Assembly: GCA_944326365.1 (NCBI GenBank)
Contig: CALVDR010000003.1
Location: 86,576-150,575 of the forward strand
Length of the DNA: 64,000 nt
DNA from: an uncultured Bacteroidales bacterium
GTDB lineage: Bacteria > Bacteroidota > Bacteroidia > Bacteroidales > UBA932
Reading direction: 5' to 3'
Under the pieces are notes generated by a model. The model was given only the letters and a program-made list of their open reading frames with translations, did no database searches and had not been told where the DNA came from. The position numbers and the translations under genes are program-made. Below, piece after piece: positions 53,022-62,667 of this stretch; position 1 is the first letter of the stretch, and each line of letters opens with the position of its first letter.

Positions 53022-54127
53022 CGCGTCATTTTTTTGAATACTCCACCTATCTCATCAATCGCTTCGCCGAAATATCCGTCATAATCGGCTCCTGTCCGGA
53101 GAGCTGTATAGAAATCCGGATTGTCCTTGCCGCAGCCAGCGCTGTTGGCATGGAGGATATGCAAGTCACAGGAGAGTCCTCCGAATTTCGCATTGGCGAT
53201 ACCGCCATCATAACATGAAATGATGCTGTCTGCGCATAAGGTCACCCTTCCCGGTACCGGCGGGTCATTGGTAAGGGCGTTGTCGCCCGGACAGTCATAG
53301 GACGGCTTGTCAAGGTTGACGTCATAGTCCCAGGCTACAGGAATCAGGCAATAGGACCATCTTCGTCCGTCATTTTCCACACGGTCGCTGACCCACTTTT
53401 CCAATAGACGACGGCCGTATTCGTAGGATCCGTTGTAATATACCGGATTTTCCCAGAGTTCATTTGTCCGCCCCTGACATTCCGCCGTCCAGCAATCCTG
53501 AACCGCAGAAACGAAATAGTCATTCAGTTCCAGAAGCGGCTGATGACCGACCTTGACCAGGACATCCCCGCACGCCGCAGCAATGGCTTTGAGCTGGATA
53601 TCCTGTGGCGTCCCTGCCTGATCGCGTACCCATACGTCATATATGGCAAATTCTTCAGGATGGATATTTTCCAGAGACCATTTGCACAGACCAATGATTT
53701 CCTCATCGGTAAAGTTCATTTCGGGTTCTGTGTCGTAGGATTCAAGCACAATGCACGGAACGACTTCGAGACCGTATGTCTCTCCATGTTTTTTCCATGA
53801 CATGAAGACTTCTCTGGCGATGTCCTGTTCGTATTGTCTGTGATATATGACATACAGTTTGTCCCCATGGTATTTTTCTTTCAGGCTCTTGCACGCATTT
53901 TCGATCCATATGTCCTCTGTTTTTCCGATTGCCGGATAAGCCGGATCGCTTGCATTGTACCAGTAGCCTCTCAAATGATCGCCTATCAGGTCCATGTCTA
54001 CCCAATAAGAGAGTTCATATTCATTTGACGGAGCCGGTGTCCGTGTGTCGTCACCATTGTCAGGTGTCTGTTTGCAGCACTGGAAAATCAGTATCGGAAA
54101 CAATACTATTGCAATCAATTTCTTCAT
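53018..54127 (-). CDS. Unknown lipoprotein of the glycan locus, possible TIM barrel
   Basis: 369 residues with a lipoprotein signal (MKKLIAIVLFPILIFQC, lipobox FQCC). The mature part starts YWVDMDLIGDHLRGYWYN and has alternating strands and helices (KLYVIYHRQYEQDIAREVF, LEVVPCIVLESYDTEPEMNF, EEFAIYDVWVRDQAG, DYDGYFGEAIDEIGG). The arrangement is that of a TIM barrel with several acidic residues at strand ends. A resemblance to DUF4855 is possible but weak. It is probably surface-exposed. Confidence 0.65.
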   Translation of the reverse strand: MKKLIAIVLFPILIFQCCKQTPDNGDDTRTPAPSNEYELSYWVDMDLIGDHLRGYWYNASDPAYPAIGKTEDIWIENACKSLKEKYHGDKLYVIYHRQYEQDIAREVFMSWKKHGETYGLEVVPCIVLESYDTEPEMNFTDEEIIGLCKWSLENIHPEEFAIYDVWVRDQAGTPQDIQLKAIAAACGDVLVKVGHQPLLELNDYFVSAVQDCWTAECQGRTNELWENPVYYNGSYEYGRRLLEKWVSDRVENDGRRWSYCLIPVAWDYDVNLDKPSYDCPGDNALTNDPPVPGRVTLCADSIISCYDGGIANAKFGGLSCDLHILHANSAGCGKDNPDFYTALRTGADYDGYFGEAIDEIGGVFKKMTR

Positions 54128-54138
54128 GATGTCTGTCT

Positions 54139-54828
54139 TTATAATTCTATCGGAACTGCTTGTGCGTAATTATATTTTGCCCCTCCTATTGAAATCAGGG
54201 CTCCTACCCTGAAATACCATGTCCTGCCGCTTTTGAGTACAGGATAATCCGTCAGATCCAATTCGATTTCCATGGCTGTCGGTTCGGAATAATATTGCCC
54301 GAGAGGGACTATCACCTGTGCATCGTTAAGGTAAGCTCCGACGACAGGCTGGGAGGATGCGAACAAGGCCATTGAAGACACGTTGTCGTATCCGGTCTGT
54401 GAGAGTGTGAAGTTTGCCTTTATCTTGTTTCCTGTCCGGTATATCCTGACATTGTTCAGGCGGATGAAAGGCATTACCTTGAAATCATGCCGCACAAGAC
54501 CGTCTATCTTGATTTCGAACGGTTCTACAGGAGCGAAATTCGAGTCTGTCGAGGTATGCATGGTATATGTCCCGGCAAACATCAGCGTGTTCCGGTATTC
54601 CCCGTTATTCTTGATTACCATTTTCTGGACAGGAGGATTGTCGTAACCGTGTTCGACAAAGTATATCTTCGTCCCTTCTATTATATCCTGCTGGACAAGT
54701 TCGCCTGTCTCCGCATCCAGTATCCTTCCGTATATCCCGCTGTCAGGATAATCGTAATTGTCCAGTTCGCAGGAACATACACCTATTGCCGACAATGCCG
54801 ACAAGATTATCAGATTCATTCTGTTCAT
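54139..54828 (-). CDS. DUF3823-domain lipoprotein
   Basis: 229 residues with the lipobox in ALSAIGVCSCELDNYDYPDS. The family is recognised from SGIYGRILDAETGELVQQDI and VKNNGEYRNTLMFAGTYTMH. Members follow SusD genes in many Bacteroidota glycan loci and are thought to be surface glycan-binding or accessory proteins. Eleven bases separate it from SusD. Confidence 0.85.
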   Translation of the reverse strand: MNRMNLIILSALSAIGVCSCELDNYDYPDSGIYGRILDAETGELVQQDIIEGTKIYFVEHGYDNPPVQKMVIKNNGEYRNTLMFAGTYTMHTSTDSNFAPVEPFEIKIDGLVRHDFKVMPFIRLNNVRIYRTGNKIKANFTLSQTGYDNVSSMALFASSQPVVGAYLNDAQVIVPLGQYYSEPTAMEIELDLTDYPVLKSGRTWYFRVGALISIGGAKYNYAQAVPIEL

Positions 54829-54839
54829 AGCAGCGTGTT

Positions 54840-56723
54840 TTAATATTGCGGATTCTGTATCAGACCATTTGCACTTGTACCCGGTATGGCATGGTAGTAC
54901 AGATAGTCGAAAAACGTATAGTTTATGAGATTCGTAATCTTCGAGCGGATGAAAATGTATTTCGGCTCGTTCCCGCGCAGATCCAGTACTGGCTGGAGGC
55001 CGTGCATCTGGTTGTTCTGCCTTAATTTCCCGAATTCCCGTCTTCTTATCAGGTCCCAGATCCTCTTGTTTTCAAAAGCCAGTTCCACAAGTCGCTCCCT
55101 CTGGATGTTTTCGCTTGTGAGTGCATTGATTTTTTCCGTGAATCCGGCTCTACGCCTGATCATATTCAGGTATTCCAGCGCCTGTCCCATCCTTTCTGTG
55201 TCGTTGCTTTCGTACACTGCTTCAATGTAGTTAAGCAGGACTTCAGCATACCTTATGTCGATCCAGTCATTCGTGGCGGCATTGTATGAAGGCTCTATGA
55301 CATAGTCTTCATTCAGGAATTTTTTGAAACAGAAACCGGTTCTGGTATAGTTTCCTCCTGTCGGATCGTAGCCCGAATACATGGATTTGTCCGCTCCGCC
55401 GAAAGGATAGTATGTCTTCCCGTCTACCGGCCATACGTACGGATTTCCTCCCAGAATTTCAGGAGTCCCGTTCTGCTGTATCAGCCCTGCCTGAATTACG
55501 ATAGTCTCCCCTTTCCATTCTGTTCCCGGGAGAATGACCGTAGCCCAGAGACGGGCATCCTTGCCTTCGAATATCTCATACGGGGTATCGAATTTATAAT
55601 AGTTCTTTGAAGAGGAAAACCCGTTGTAGTCAGTAAGGTCGTCCGATGCATCGGATGTGTAGACCGGGGTGCTTTCCCCTCCCGATCCATAACTTTCATA
55701 CGCATCCACAAGTTCCAGATTCGGGTTCATTCTACCCGGGTGCGGCCATCCGTTTGCAGTCTGGGACGGGCCGTAGTAGATTTCATAGTTGTGACCCAGA
55801 TCCTTTTTCGTGTATCCCTTGATGAAGATGGCTTCCTGCGGAACATTGTTCGGATCCTCGAATATGTTCTGATAATTCGCCGCAGCTTCTTCAGGAGTAG
55901 CCGGCTCAGGCTGATACAGACCATACTGTCCCGATCCTATTACAGTCTCGGCGGCCTTTACGGCTTTTTCATAATAGCCGTCGGCAAAACTCTTGTCGAC
56001 ACCGACGAGTCCCAGATCCACTGCCTGGCCGGATAGTGTCATATTGTCGTTGAACTTTGCTACTGAGGCTGCATGAAGGGCAATCCTCGACATCAAGGCG
56101 GCAGCGACATATCTGTTTGCCCTTCGCGGGGTAGCCGCCACCGCCGGCAATTTATCCACAGCTGCTCCGCACTGAGCCAGAATATAGTCCCATGTGTCCT
56201 TTTCAGTGGCGCGCGGCACCTTCAGTTTATCCACATCGCCGTCCCAAGACTGGCTTTTGTCGATAATAGGCACTCCTCCGTATCTTTTGACTAGCCCGAA
56301 ATATGCATAAGCCTTGAGGAATGCCACTTCCCCTTCCATTTCCGTCTTCTCCCGGCTGGTAATGTCCAGTCCCGGAATCGCATCGGAAAGGATATTAATA
56401 TCCCTTATCAATACAAATGCCGGATCCCACCACAGAAAATCCGACGGCGTGAGTACATTCTGGTATTCCGAATGGGTAGCCTCATCAGTGAACATGGCGG
56501 CTACCATATTCTCTCCTATCCAGCCGTTGAACCCGTCCCTCATGTAATAAAAGTCTTCTATCGGCAGCTGGGCATACAGATTCGCCATGTATAACTGGAC
56601 TCCTTCGGGATCGGAAAACAGAGCATCAGCGTCGATCTTGTCTTTTGGCTTGATTTCCAGGAAATCGGAGCACGAAACGAAGAACAGGCTTGCCAGAAGT
56701 TCGATTATAAATAACTTTTTCAT
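54840..56723 (-). CDS. SusD/RagB-family outer-membrane lipoprotein
   Basis: 627 residues with the lipobox in LASLFFVSCSDFLEIKPKDK. The SusD N-terminal signature SDFLEIKPKDKIDADALFSD, a TPR-like helical core (EGEVAFLKAYAYFGLVKRYG) and the C-terminal RAGFTEKINALTSENIQRER, ELAFENKRIWDLIRRREFGK block are all present. It captures oligosaccharides and closes over the SusC barrel. The length is above the usual 500-580 residues owing to longer loops at 320-420. Confidence 0.95.
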   Translation of the reverse strand: MKKLFIIELLASLFFVSCSDFLEIKPKDKIDADALFSDPEGVQLYMANLYAQLPIEDFYYMRDGFNGWIGENMVAAMFTDEATHSEYQNVLTPSDFLWWDPAFVLIRDINILSDAIPGLDITSREKTEMEGEVAFLKAYAYFGLVKRYGGVPIIDKSQSWDGDVDKLKVPRATEKDTWDYILAQCGAAVDKLPAVAATPRRANRYVAAALMSRIALHAASVAKFNDNMTLSGQAVDLGLVGVDKSFADGYYEKAVKAAETVIGSGQYGLYQPEPATPEEAAANYQNIFEDPNNVPQEAIFIKGYTKKDLGHNYEIYYGPSQTANGWPHPGRMNPNLELVDAYESYGSGGESTPVYTSDASDDLTDYNGFSSSKNYYKFDTPYEIFEGKDARLWATVILPGTEWKGETIVIQAGLIQQNGTPEILGGNPYVWPVDGKTYYPFGGADKSMYSGYDPTGGNYTRTGFCFKKFLNEDYVIEPSYNAATNDWIDIRYAEVLLNYIEAVYESNDTERMGQALEYLNMIRRRAGFTEKINALTSENIQRERLVELAFENKRIWDLIRRREFGKLRQNNQMHGLQPVLDLRGNEPKYIFIRSKITNLINYTFFDYLYYHAIPGTSANGLIQNPQY

Positions 56724-56734
56724 ACCCTTATCCT

Positions 56735-59700
56735 TTAAAACTCTATATTCAGACCTATATTGTAACTTTGCATCAAAGGGTAATTGAACCCGAGATTGTC
56801 CAGACCTTCGGCCTTTTCAGGGTCAAACGCCCTCACGAACGGATCGCATATGGTAAATACATTGTTCGCATTGAAATATACCCGTGCCTTCGTTATCCTC
56901 AGTTTCCTGAACCATTTTGCCGGGAATGTATATCCGATGGAAATATTTTTCAGCCTCAGATATGAAGCATCGCGCCTCCAGACGGAACTTTCGTTATACA
57001 TGGCTCCGGCATCGCTGATGAACCGTGAAGCCGGCCATTTGCCGGGTATCCACCTGCTGGTATCATCATACGGATCCTCCCGGTGCCATCTGTCGTAAAA
57101 ATATGCAGGGGTATTCAGATTCTGGGCGAAAATCTCTGCATAGACGCCGCTGAATCTTACCGTATTCAGTCCGGACCCCTGCAATAACATTGAAAAATCC
57201 AGCCCCTTCCAGTCAAATGCGAGTGTCAATCCATAGAAAATTTTCGGATAGCCTCCATAGAACAGGGGAAGATAGTCATTGGAATCTATGATTCCATCTT
57301 CGTTGACATCCTTGTACTTGAAGTCTCCCGGCAATATCTTGGCATTCCCGAGATACGGACTGTAGACCGGAGCATTCAGGATTTCTTCCTCGCTCTGGAA
57401 CTGTCCGTCATAGACACATCCCCAGTAAACATCGCTCCATCTATATGCCACGCCGTTTCTCCATCTCTCCATGGAGCTGGAAAATCCTGCGTGTTCCACA
57501 TACCGGTTCATAGTCCTGGCATAGTTGAAATTTCCGCTGATGCTGAAATTGAAATCATTGATCCTGTGCCTGAAAGTCACTGCCAGATCATAGCCTAAAG
57601 TCCTGTCGCTGTTCAGGTTTTCCTGCGGCAGGGAAGCTCCGAAAGTGTTAGGCAAGGAGAGAAGTCTTGTAGCGAGCAGCCCTTGTCTGTCTCTCTGATA
57701 CACGTCGAAGGAGAAAGATATCCTGTCATCCCAGAATCCCATATCAAGGCCTATATCCGCAATCGATGAGGTGAACCATGTCAGTTCCCTGTTGATGATG
57801 CCTGGAGAGGCAGCCCCTTCGGTCCATGTCCCGTTTGTAAACTCATATCCCCTGCCGCCCGTCACACTGAAACCCTGGATATACTGGAACGGCAGGCCGC
57901 TGTCTTCTCCGACCAGACCGTATGAAGCTCTGATTTTCAGATTGGAAACGACATTCTGATTCTGCATGAAATTCTCTTCCGAGATACGCCATGCGACAGA
58001 GCCTACCGGGAAGAAGCCCCATCGTTTTTCAGGTGCATAAAGACATGAACCGTCGTATCTGAAGGAAAAGTCTACCAGATACCTGTCATCATAGCCGTAA
58101 GAAACACGTCCGATGTACGACATGCTTGTGATGTCGTTTTCCATCCCGCTGTTCGTCAAATTGTTCAGACTGGCCAAATCTATCTGGTCTGAGGTATAAA
58201 AACTGTACTCCCTCGCCAGAGCTGCCGTGCGGCTGTGATACGATGACTGTTCATAAACAAATGTGGCATTCACCGCATGTACATCCTTGAATTTGTGGCT
58301 GTAGGCTATCTGTCCCTGAAGGGTCAGATTGTCGACATTGGACCATGAATTCGATATTCTGGAAGGACTGTTGTTCGAAATGGCATTGTAAGTATCGGTA
58401 TCTGAGTCATATGTAAAAAGGTCATACTCACGGGACAGGGTCTTGTTCATGGATCCCTGATAAGTATAATCCACATTGATTCTTGCTGACAGGCCTTTCA
58501 GGAACGGAAAATCATAACTCAACGACAGATTGGTGTTCAGGAGCTTGTTGTTCGTATCGGAATAACCGGATATGTCCGAGTCGGATATTGCCACCGGGTT
58601 CAGATACTCCTGTCTGGCCGGATATTCCTTGTTCCCGTTTGCGTACGGCTCGGAATTCGGCAATGCTGTCCTGGTCCCGTAAAAAATATTATGGTAGCCC
58701 ATCGCAGGAGACTTCTTGGTATCGTATGTACCGTAAATCAGGCAGTCAAGTCTCAAGTTCCTGACAATTTCTGCGGATATGTTGGCTCTGACTGAAAACT
58801 GCTCGTAATTCAGGTCATTCGTCTTAAGGATACCGTCATCCTTCACGTAGCCGGCACCTATATAGTAATTTACGGATTTGCTGCTGCCTTCGGCGGAGAA
58901 ATGGTACTGCTGCTGCATGGAATAATCACGCATCGTAAGGCCGTACCAGTCCGTAGAAGGCGCCGACATTTCGTATGCAAGCTGCTCCGGTGTGAAGACC
59001 GTCACTCCGGAATACATTTTGGCTTCATTATACATTTGTGCCCACTGCGATCTGTTCGCCATTTCCGGCATATCCGTAGGCATCTGGAAGCCGCAGGACA
59101 AATCCAGAGTGAACTTTGTCTTTTCGGATCTTGACCCTTTTTTCGTGGTCACTATGACTACGCCGTTTCCTCCCCTCCTTCCATATACGGCACCCAATGC
59201 ATCCTTGATGATAGATATGTTTTCAATGTCGTTCGGACTGATTTTCTGGAAAATATTCGTCCCGTCCATCTGCGGGATACCGTCGATGACGTAGAGAGGA
59301 TTTCCGAAGCCGCGGATATTGATGGAAGTGCTGAAATCTCCCGGTTCCCCGTTCTCCTGCCTGATCTGCAATCCTGCCACCTTTCCCGACAGGTTCTGGG
59401 CAAGTGACGTGACAGTGGCCGTATGCAGTTTTTCATCACCGCCGATACTGGCCACAGCCCCTGTCAGATTTTCTTTTCTCTGCACCCCATAGCCTACTAC
59501 GACGACATCATCCAGCAGATTCGTATCCTCTTCGAGGACAATGGTCCTGTCTGTCAGGTACGCAGCCGGAAAACGGAGTGCCTTGTATCCGATCAGCTGT
59601 ATTGTTACATTGGATGCCGAAGGGACATCCATCATGAATTTTCCGTCCAGGTCAGTCGTTACTCCCATGCTCGTACCTTCCACAAAGACTGCCGCTCCTA

Positions 59701-59845
59701 TAACCGGCTGACGGTTCACATCGATGACCGCTCCCGAAACTGTCAGGACATCATCGTCTTCCTGTGCATACAGGAATGCATTGCCGGCAAACGCCAGCAA
59801 TATCAGCAGGAAAATTTTACTGGTCTTTTTTTCTGATGGGCTCAT
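56735..59845 (-). CDS. SusC/RagA-family TonB-dependent transporter
   Basis: 1036 residues. Signal peptide, then a carboxypeptidase-regulatory-like domain (TVSGAVIDVNRQPVIGAAVF), the TonB box region LLDDVVVVGYGVQRKENLTG, a plug with NIRGFGNPLYVIDGIPQMDG and IEVxKDA-like IENISIIKDALGAVYGRRGG, and a 22-strand barrel ending in INLGL-type NIGLNIEF. It imports the target oligosaccharide across the outer membrane using TonB energy. There is no N-terminal STN domain, so it is not expected to signal to an anti-sigma factor; control is through ROK instead. Confidence 0.96.
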   Translation of the reverse strand: MSPSEKKTSKIFLLILLAFAGNAFLYAQEDDDVLTVSGAVIDVNRQPVIGAAVFVEGTSMGVTTDLDGKFMMDVPSASNVTIQLIGYKALRFPAAYLTDRTIVLEEDTNLLDDVVVVGYGVQRKENLTGAVASIGGDEKLHTATVTSLAQNLSGKVAGLQIRQENGEPGDFSTSINIRGFGNPLYVIDGIPQMDGTNIFQKISPNDIENISIIKDALGAVYGRRGGNGVVIVTTKKGSRSEKTKFTLDLSCGFQMPTDMPEMANRSQWAQMYNEAKMYSGVTVFTPEQLAYEMSAPSTDWYGLTMRDYSMQQQYHFSAEGSSKSVNYYIGAGYVKDDGILKTNDLNYEQFSVRANISAEIVRNLRLDCLIYGTYDTKKSPAMGYHNIFYGTRTALPNSEPYANGNKEYPARQEYLNPVAISDSDISGYSDTNNKLLNTNLSLSYDFPFLKGLSARINVDYTYQGSMNKTLSREYDLFTYDSDTDTYNAISNNSPSRISNSWSNVDNLTLQGQIAYSHKFKDVHAVNATFVYEQSSYHSRTAALAREYSFYTSDQIDLASLNNLTNSGMENDITSMSYIGRVSYGYDDRYLVDFSFRYDGSCLYAPEKRWGFFPVGSVAWRISEENFMQNQNVVSNLKIRASYGLVGEDSGLPFQYIQGFSVTGGRGYEFTNGTWTEGAASPGIINRELTWFTSSIADIGLDMGFWDDRISFSFDVYQRDRQGLLATRLLSLPNTFGASLPQENLNSDRTLGYDLAVTFRHRINDFNFSISGNFNYARTMNRYVEHAGFSSSMERWRNGVAYRWSDVYWGCVYDGQFQSEEEILNAPVYSPYLGNAKILPGDFKYKDVNEDGIIDSNDYLPLFYGGYPKIFYGLTLAFDWKGLDFSMLLQGSGLNTVRFSGVYAEIFAQNLNTPAYFYDRWHREDPYDDTSRWIPGKWPASRFISDAGAMYNESSVWRRDASYLRLKNISIGYTFPAKWFRKLRITKARVYFNANNVFTICDPFVRAFDPEKAEGLDNLGFNYPLMQSYNIGLNIEF

Positions 59846-59888
59846 AATCGGTTACTGTTTATGTAATAATTGCGGTTTCGGGCAGGAT

Positions 59889-61067
59889 TCATATTCGTTC
59901 CAGAATCTGCCAGATCTGATATAATCCCCTCGGGACATGGAAACAGCCTTTCCACTTGCCGCCTTTCAGCGGAAGAAGCACTTCACCGCGTCGGTTCAGA
60001 TAGCCGAACCACTCAGGAAACTCCTGATCCTTGAAATGGCTCCACATATAATCGTCCAGGGTCAGGAACCAGTCAAGACACTCTTTTCTGCCAGTCAGCT
60101 CGTATCCCTTGATCATGGCTATGGCTGACTCGATATGCACCCACCACAGTTTCTGGTCCCATTCGAGCTGCTGAGGCGGATATCCCTTGCGGTCCAGAAA
60201 ATAGAATATGCCCTTATATTCCCGGTCCCAGCCGAAATCAATCACATTCATGGAAATATCGACACATCGCTCTATCAGCTTCCTGTCACCGCGTCTTATT
60301 CCGAGATTCATAAGGAACCACAACGCTTCCAGATTGTGTCCGGGATTTATCAGACGGCCTTCGAAACAGTCTATCATGCTTCCGTCCACGGCCGAAACAT
60401 TTTCCAGCATCATCCCCGTTTCCGGCTTATAGAAGACGTCCAGGACTTCATGCAGGCAGGTATCTATCGTCTCTTCCAGCAGTTCCTTGTCATCCAGAAT
60501 AGACTCAATCTCCAACGCCATATTGCAGATAATCATCGGCAAAGAGAAACCTTTCATCCGGCGTGTTCCGGGATAGCCTTTTTCCCATATACCCTTAGGG
60601 CAATCCTTTCTTTCCAGTATTCTGCGGAAAGTCCGTTCCGCAATCCTTGCATACTCGTCCGATCCGGTTGCTTGGGCCAGTTGGGCATAAGCCATGCAGG
60701 CAAATGTGTTGGAAAAGATATTGTACGGCTGGATAAGCGGCCGCCCTTCACGCGTCAGGGAAAAATAGAAATCATAATTTCCGTCATGGCCGTATTTTTT
60801 CAAAAATTCAGCCCCCTGTATGGCACAGTCCAGCCATTCTTTCTTTTTTTCAACTTTGTTGTAAAGCATGGAGAATAGCCACACTTCCCGTCCCTGGAGC
60901 CAGACAAACTTGTCCGTATCATAGACACTCCCGTCACGGCCCAGACAGCTGAAATATCCGCCGAACTCATTGTCTACCGAATGTTCCAGCCAGAACGGAA
61001 GACAGTTGCCGAGAAGTTCTGCCCTGTACTTCTCAGCCATCGATTTGAAGTCGATTTCGTTTTCCAT
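59889..61067 (-). CDS. N-acylglucosamine 2-epimerase (AGE) family protein
   Basis: 392-residue cytoplasmic enzyme with the (alpha/alpha)6 barrel of AGE epimerases, which interconvert N-acetylmannosamine and N-acetylglucosamine or epimerise mannobiose/cellobiose. Diagnostic pieces: KFVWLQGREVWLFSMLYNKV, RLINPGHNLEALWFLMNLG with the catalytic histidine, and KLWWVHIESAIAMIKGYELT. It is the first gene of the nine-gene operon and the only cytoplasmic enzyme in it. The exact sugar cannot be read from sequence; the closest form is NanE/AGE-like rather than cellobiose epimerase. Confidence 0.87.
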   Translation of the reverse strand: MENEIDFKSMAEKYRAELLGNCLPFWLEHSVDNEFGGYFSCLGRDGSVYDTDKFVWLQGREVWLFSMLYNKVEKKKEWLDCAIQGAEFLKKYGHDGNYDFYFSLTREGRPLIQPYNIFSNTFACMAYAQLAQATGSDEYARIAERTFRRILERKDCPKGIWEKGYPGTRRMKGFSLPMIICNMALEIESILDDKELLEETIDTCLHEVLDVFYKPETGMMLENVSAVDGSMIDCFEGRLINPGHNLEALWFLMNLGIRRGDRKLIERCVDISMNVIDFGWDREYKGIFYFLDRKGYPPQQLEWDQKLWWVHIESAIAMIKGYELTGRKECLDWFLTLDDYMWSHFKDQEFPEWFGYLNRRGEVLLPLKGGKWKGCFHVPRGLYQIWQILERI

Positions 61068-61117
61068 ATTAATTTGGTTTTAAATTCAACGACAATATTA
61101 ATAAATAATTTTAATAA

Positions 61118-61197
61118 ATCAATCTTTATTGAACAAAATATTTAAAATATTTGATTCTTTAGAAAATATTTTTCAATTTTGTCAATGAAAGATTGAT
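61118..61197. promoter_or_regulatory. Divergent promoter region with probable ROK operator
   Basis: ATCAATCTTTATTGA (61118-61132) and TCAATGAAAGATTGAT (61182-61197) are inverted repeats differing by one inserted base. Between them on the plus strand lie TTTG (61150-61153), 20 bases, and CAATTTTG (61174-61181), a promoter for the sugar porter. The minus-strand promoter of the operon must also lie in this AT-rich segment. The position fits a repressor site for the ROK protein. Confidence 0.6.
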
Positions 61198-61227
61198 GAC
61201 AAGAAAAACAAATCATACTTCATTTAT

Positions 61228-62631
61228 ATGAAAGGAAATACCAATACAGGCTATGAGATTTTTCTCTCCGCCGTCGCAGCCATAGGCGGCATACTTTTCG
61301 GCTATGACACAGCCGTCATTTCAGGGACAATTTCAAGTGTGGCAGGACAGTTTTCCCTGAATACGATAAATCAGGGCTGGTATGTGGGGTGTGCGCTTAT
61401 CGGTTCCATTGCCGGCGTTTCCGTCGCCGGCATCCTGTCAGACCGCATTGGCAGGAAAATAACCATGCTCACAGCTTCTGTGCTGTTCTTCATATCAGCT
61501 GCAGGATGCGCTTTCTGCGGAAATTTCACCCAGCTCGTCATTTTCAGAATCATAGGAGGTGCCGGGATAGGAATAGTCTCCATAGTCTCCCCTATTTATA
61601 TATCGGAGGTGGCATCGGCAGAAAGACGGGGCACTCTCGTCTCCTGCTATCAGCTGGCGATCACTGTGGGTTTCCTGCTGGCATATCTGGTCAATTACAA
61701 GATTCTGGACATTTCGCAGACTTCGTCTTTCACGTCAGACCTGATGGACACTTTGTTCATAAGCGAATACTGGCGCGGCATGCTCGGGTCCGGCGTTGTA
61801 CCTGCCGCACTGTTTTTCATGGTGATTTTCATCATTCCCGAAAGCCCGAGATGGATGATAGTCCATCACCGAGGGGCGGAAGCCAGAATCATAATGAGCC
61901 GTATATACAGTTCTCCGGAGGCAGTTGAAACCCAGTACAGGGCGACCGAATCATCCATAGCGTCCGAAGTGAAATCGGAATGGAAAGCCCTGCTTTCCCC
62001 AGGCATCATGAAAGCCGTCATCGTCGGATGCGCCATAGCCATTCTCGGTCAGTTCATGGGAGTCAATGCAGTATTGTATTACGGCCCGGAAATTTTCGGA
62101 AAGGCCGGACTCGGCGGTGAAGATGCGCTGCTCTCCCAGGTACTCGTAGGTGCTGTCAACATGCTCACCACTGTCATCGCGCTGTTCATCATAGACAGAG
62201 TAGGACGCAAGCAGCTGGTCTACTGGGGAGTATCAGGGATGATCATATCGCTCCTGATGATAGGGCTGTATTTCAGCGCAGGAGAATCCTGGAATCTCGG
62301 GAACAGCTTCCTTCTGGCATTTTTCCTGTTCTACGTATTCTGCTGCGCGATTTCAATAAGCGCAGTCGTATTCGTCCTTCTGTCTGAGATGTACCCGAAC
62401 AGCGTCAGGGGCATAGCCATGTCTATCGCAGGGATGGCACTCTGGATCGGTACTTATCTTATAGGCCAGCTCACGCCGTGGCTGCTTGAAAACCTGACCC
62501 CGGCCGGCACTTTCTTCATGTTCGCCCTTATGTGCTTGCCATATCTGCTGATCATGTGGAAGGCAGTGCCGGAGACTACGGGAAAAACACTTGAAGAAAT
62601 TGAAAATTATTGGAAAGGGAAGAGAAATTGA
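61228..62631 (+). CDS. Sugar porter family MFS transporter
   Basis: 467 residues with twelve membrane helices. Sugar-porter motifs are present: GYDTAVISG in helix 1, DRIGRK after helix 2, SEVASAERRG in the helix 4-5 loop, PESPRWMI after helix 6, DRVGRK after helix 8, and PETTGKTLEEIENYW at the C-terminus. It brings a monosaccharide into the cytoplasm with protons. It is divergent from the glycan operon and followed immediately by the ROK gene. Confidence 0.93.
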   Translation: MKGNTNTGYEIFLSAVAAIGGILFGYDTAVISGTISSVAGQFSLNTINQGWYVGCALIGSIAGVSVAGILSDRIGRKITMLTASVLFFISAAGCAFCGNFTQLVIFRIIGGAGIGIVSIVSPIYISEVASAERRGTLVSCYQLAITVGFLLAYLVNYKILDISQTSSFTSDLMDTLFISEYWRGMLGSGVVPAALFFMVIFIIPESPRWMIVHHRGAEARIIMSRIYSSPEAVETQYRATESSIASEVKSEWKALLSPGIMKAVIVGCAIAILGQFMGVNAVLYYGPEIFGKAGLGGEDALLSQVLVGAVNMLTTVIALFIIDRVGRKQLVYWGVSGMIISLLMIGLYFSAGESWNLGNSFLLAFFLFYVFCCAISISAVVFVLLSEMYPNSVRGIAMSIAGMALWIGTYLIGQLTPWLLENLTPAGTFFMFALMCLPYLLIMWKAVPETTGKTLEEIENYWKGKRN

Positions 62632-62640
62632 GTATTTTTG
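62610..62640 (+). promoter_or_regulatory. Promoter of the ROK gene
   Basis: TTGG (62610-62613), 19 bases, TATTTTTG (62633-62640). It overlaps the end of the porter gene and supports the ROK start at 62668 rather than the upstream TTG. Confidence 0.65.
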
Positions 62641-62667
62641 CAAGACATTTCCAGAAAAATTCTCCAG

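Noticed and set aside
56735..59845. Signalling SusC (with STN domain) controlled by an anti-sigma factor
   Set aside because: The N-terminus goes directly from the signal peptide to the carboxypeptidase-regulatory-like domain, and no sigma or anti-sigma gene is in the locus.
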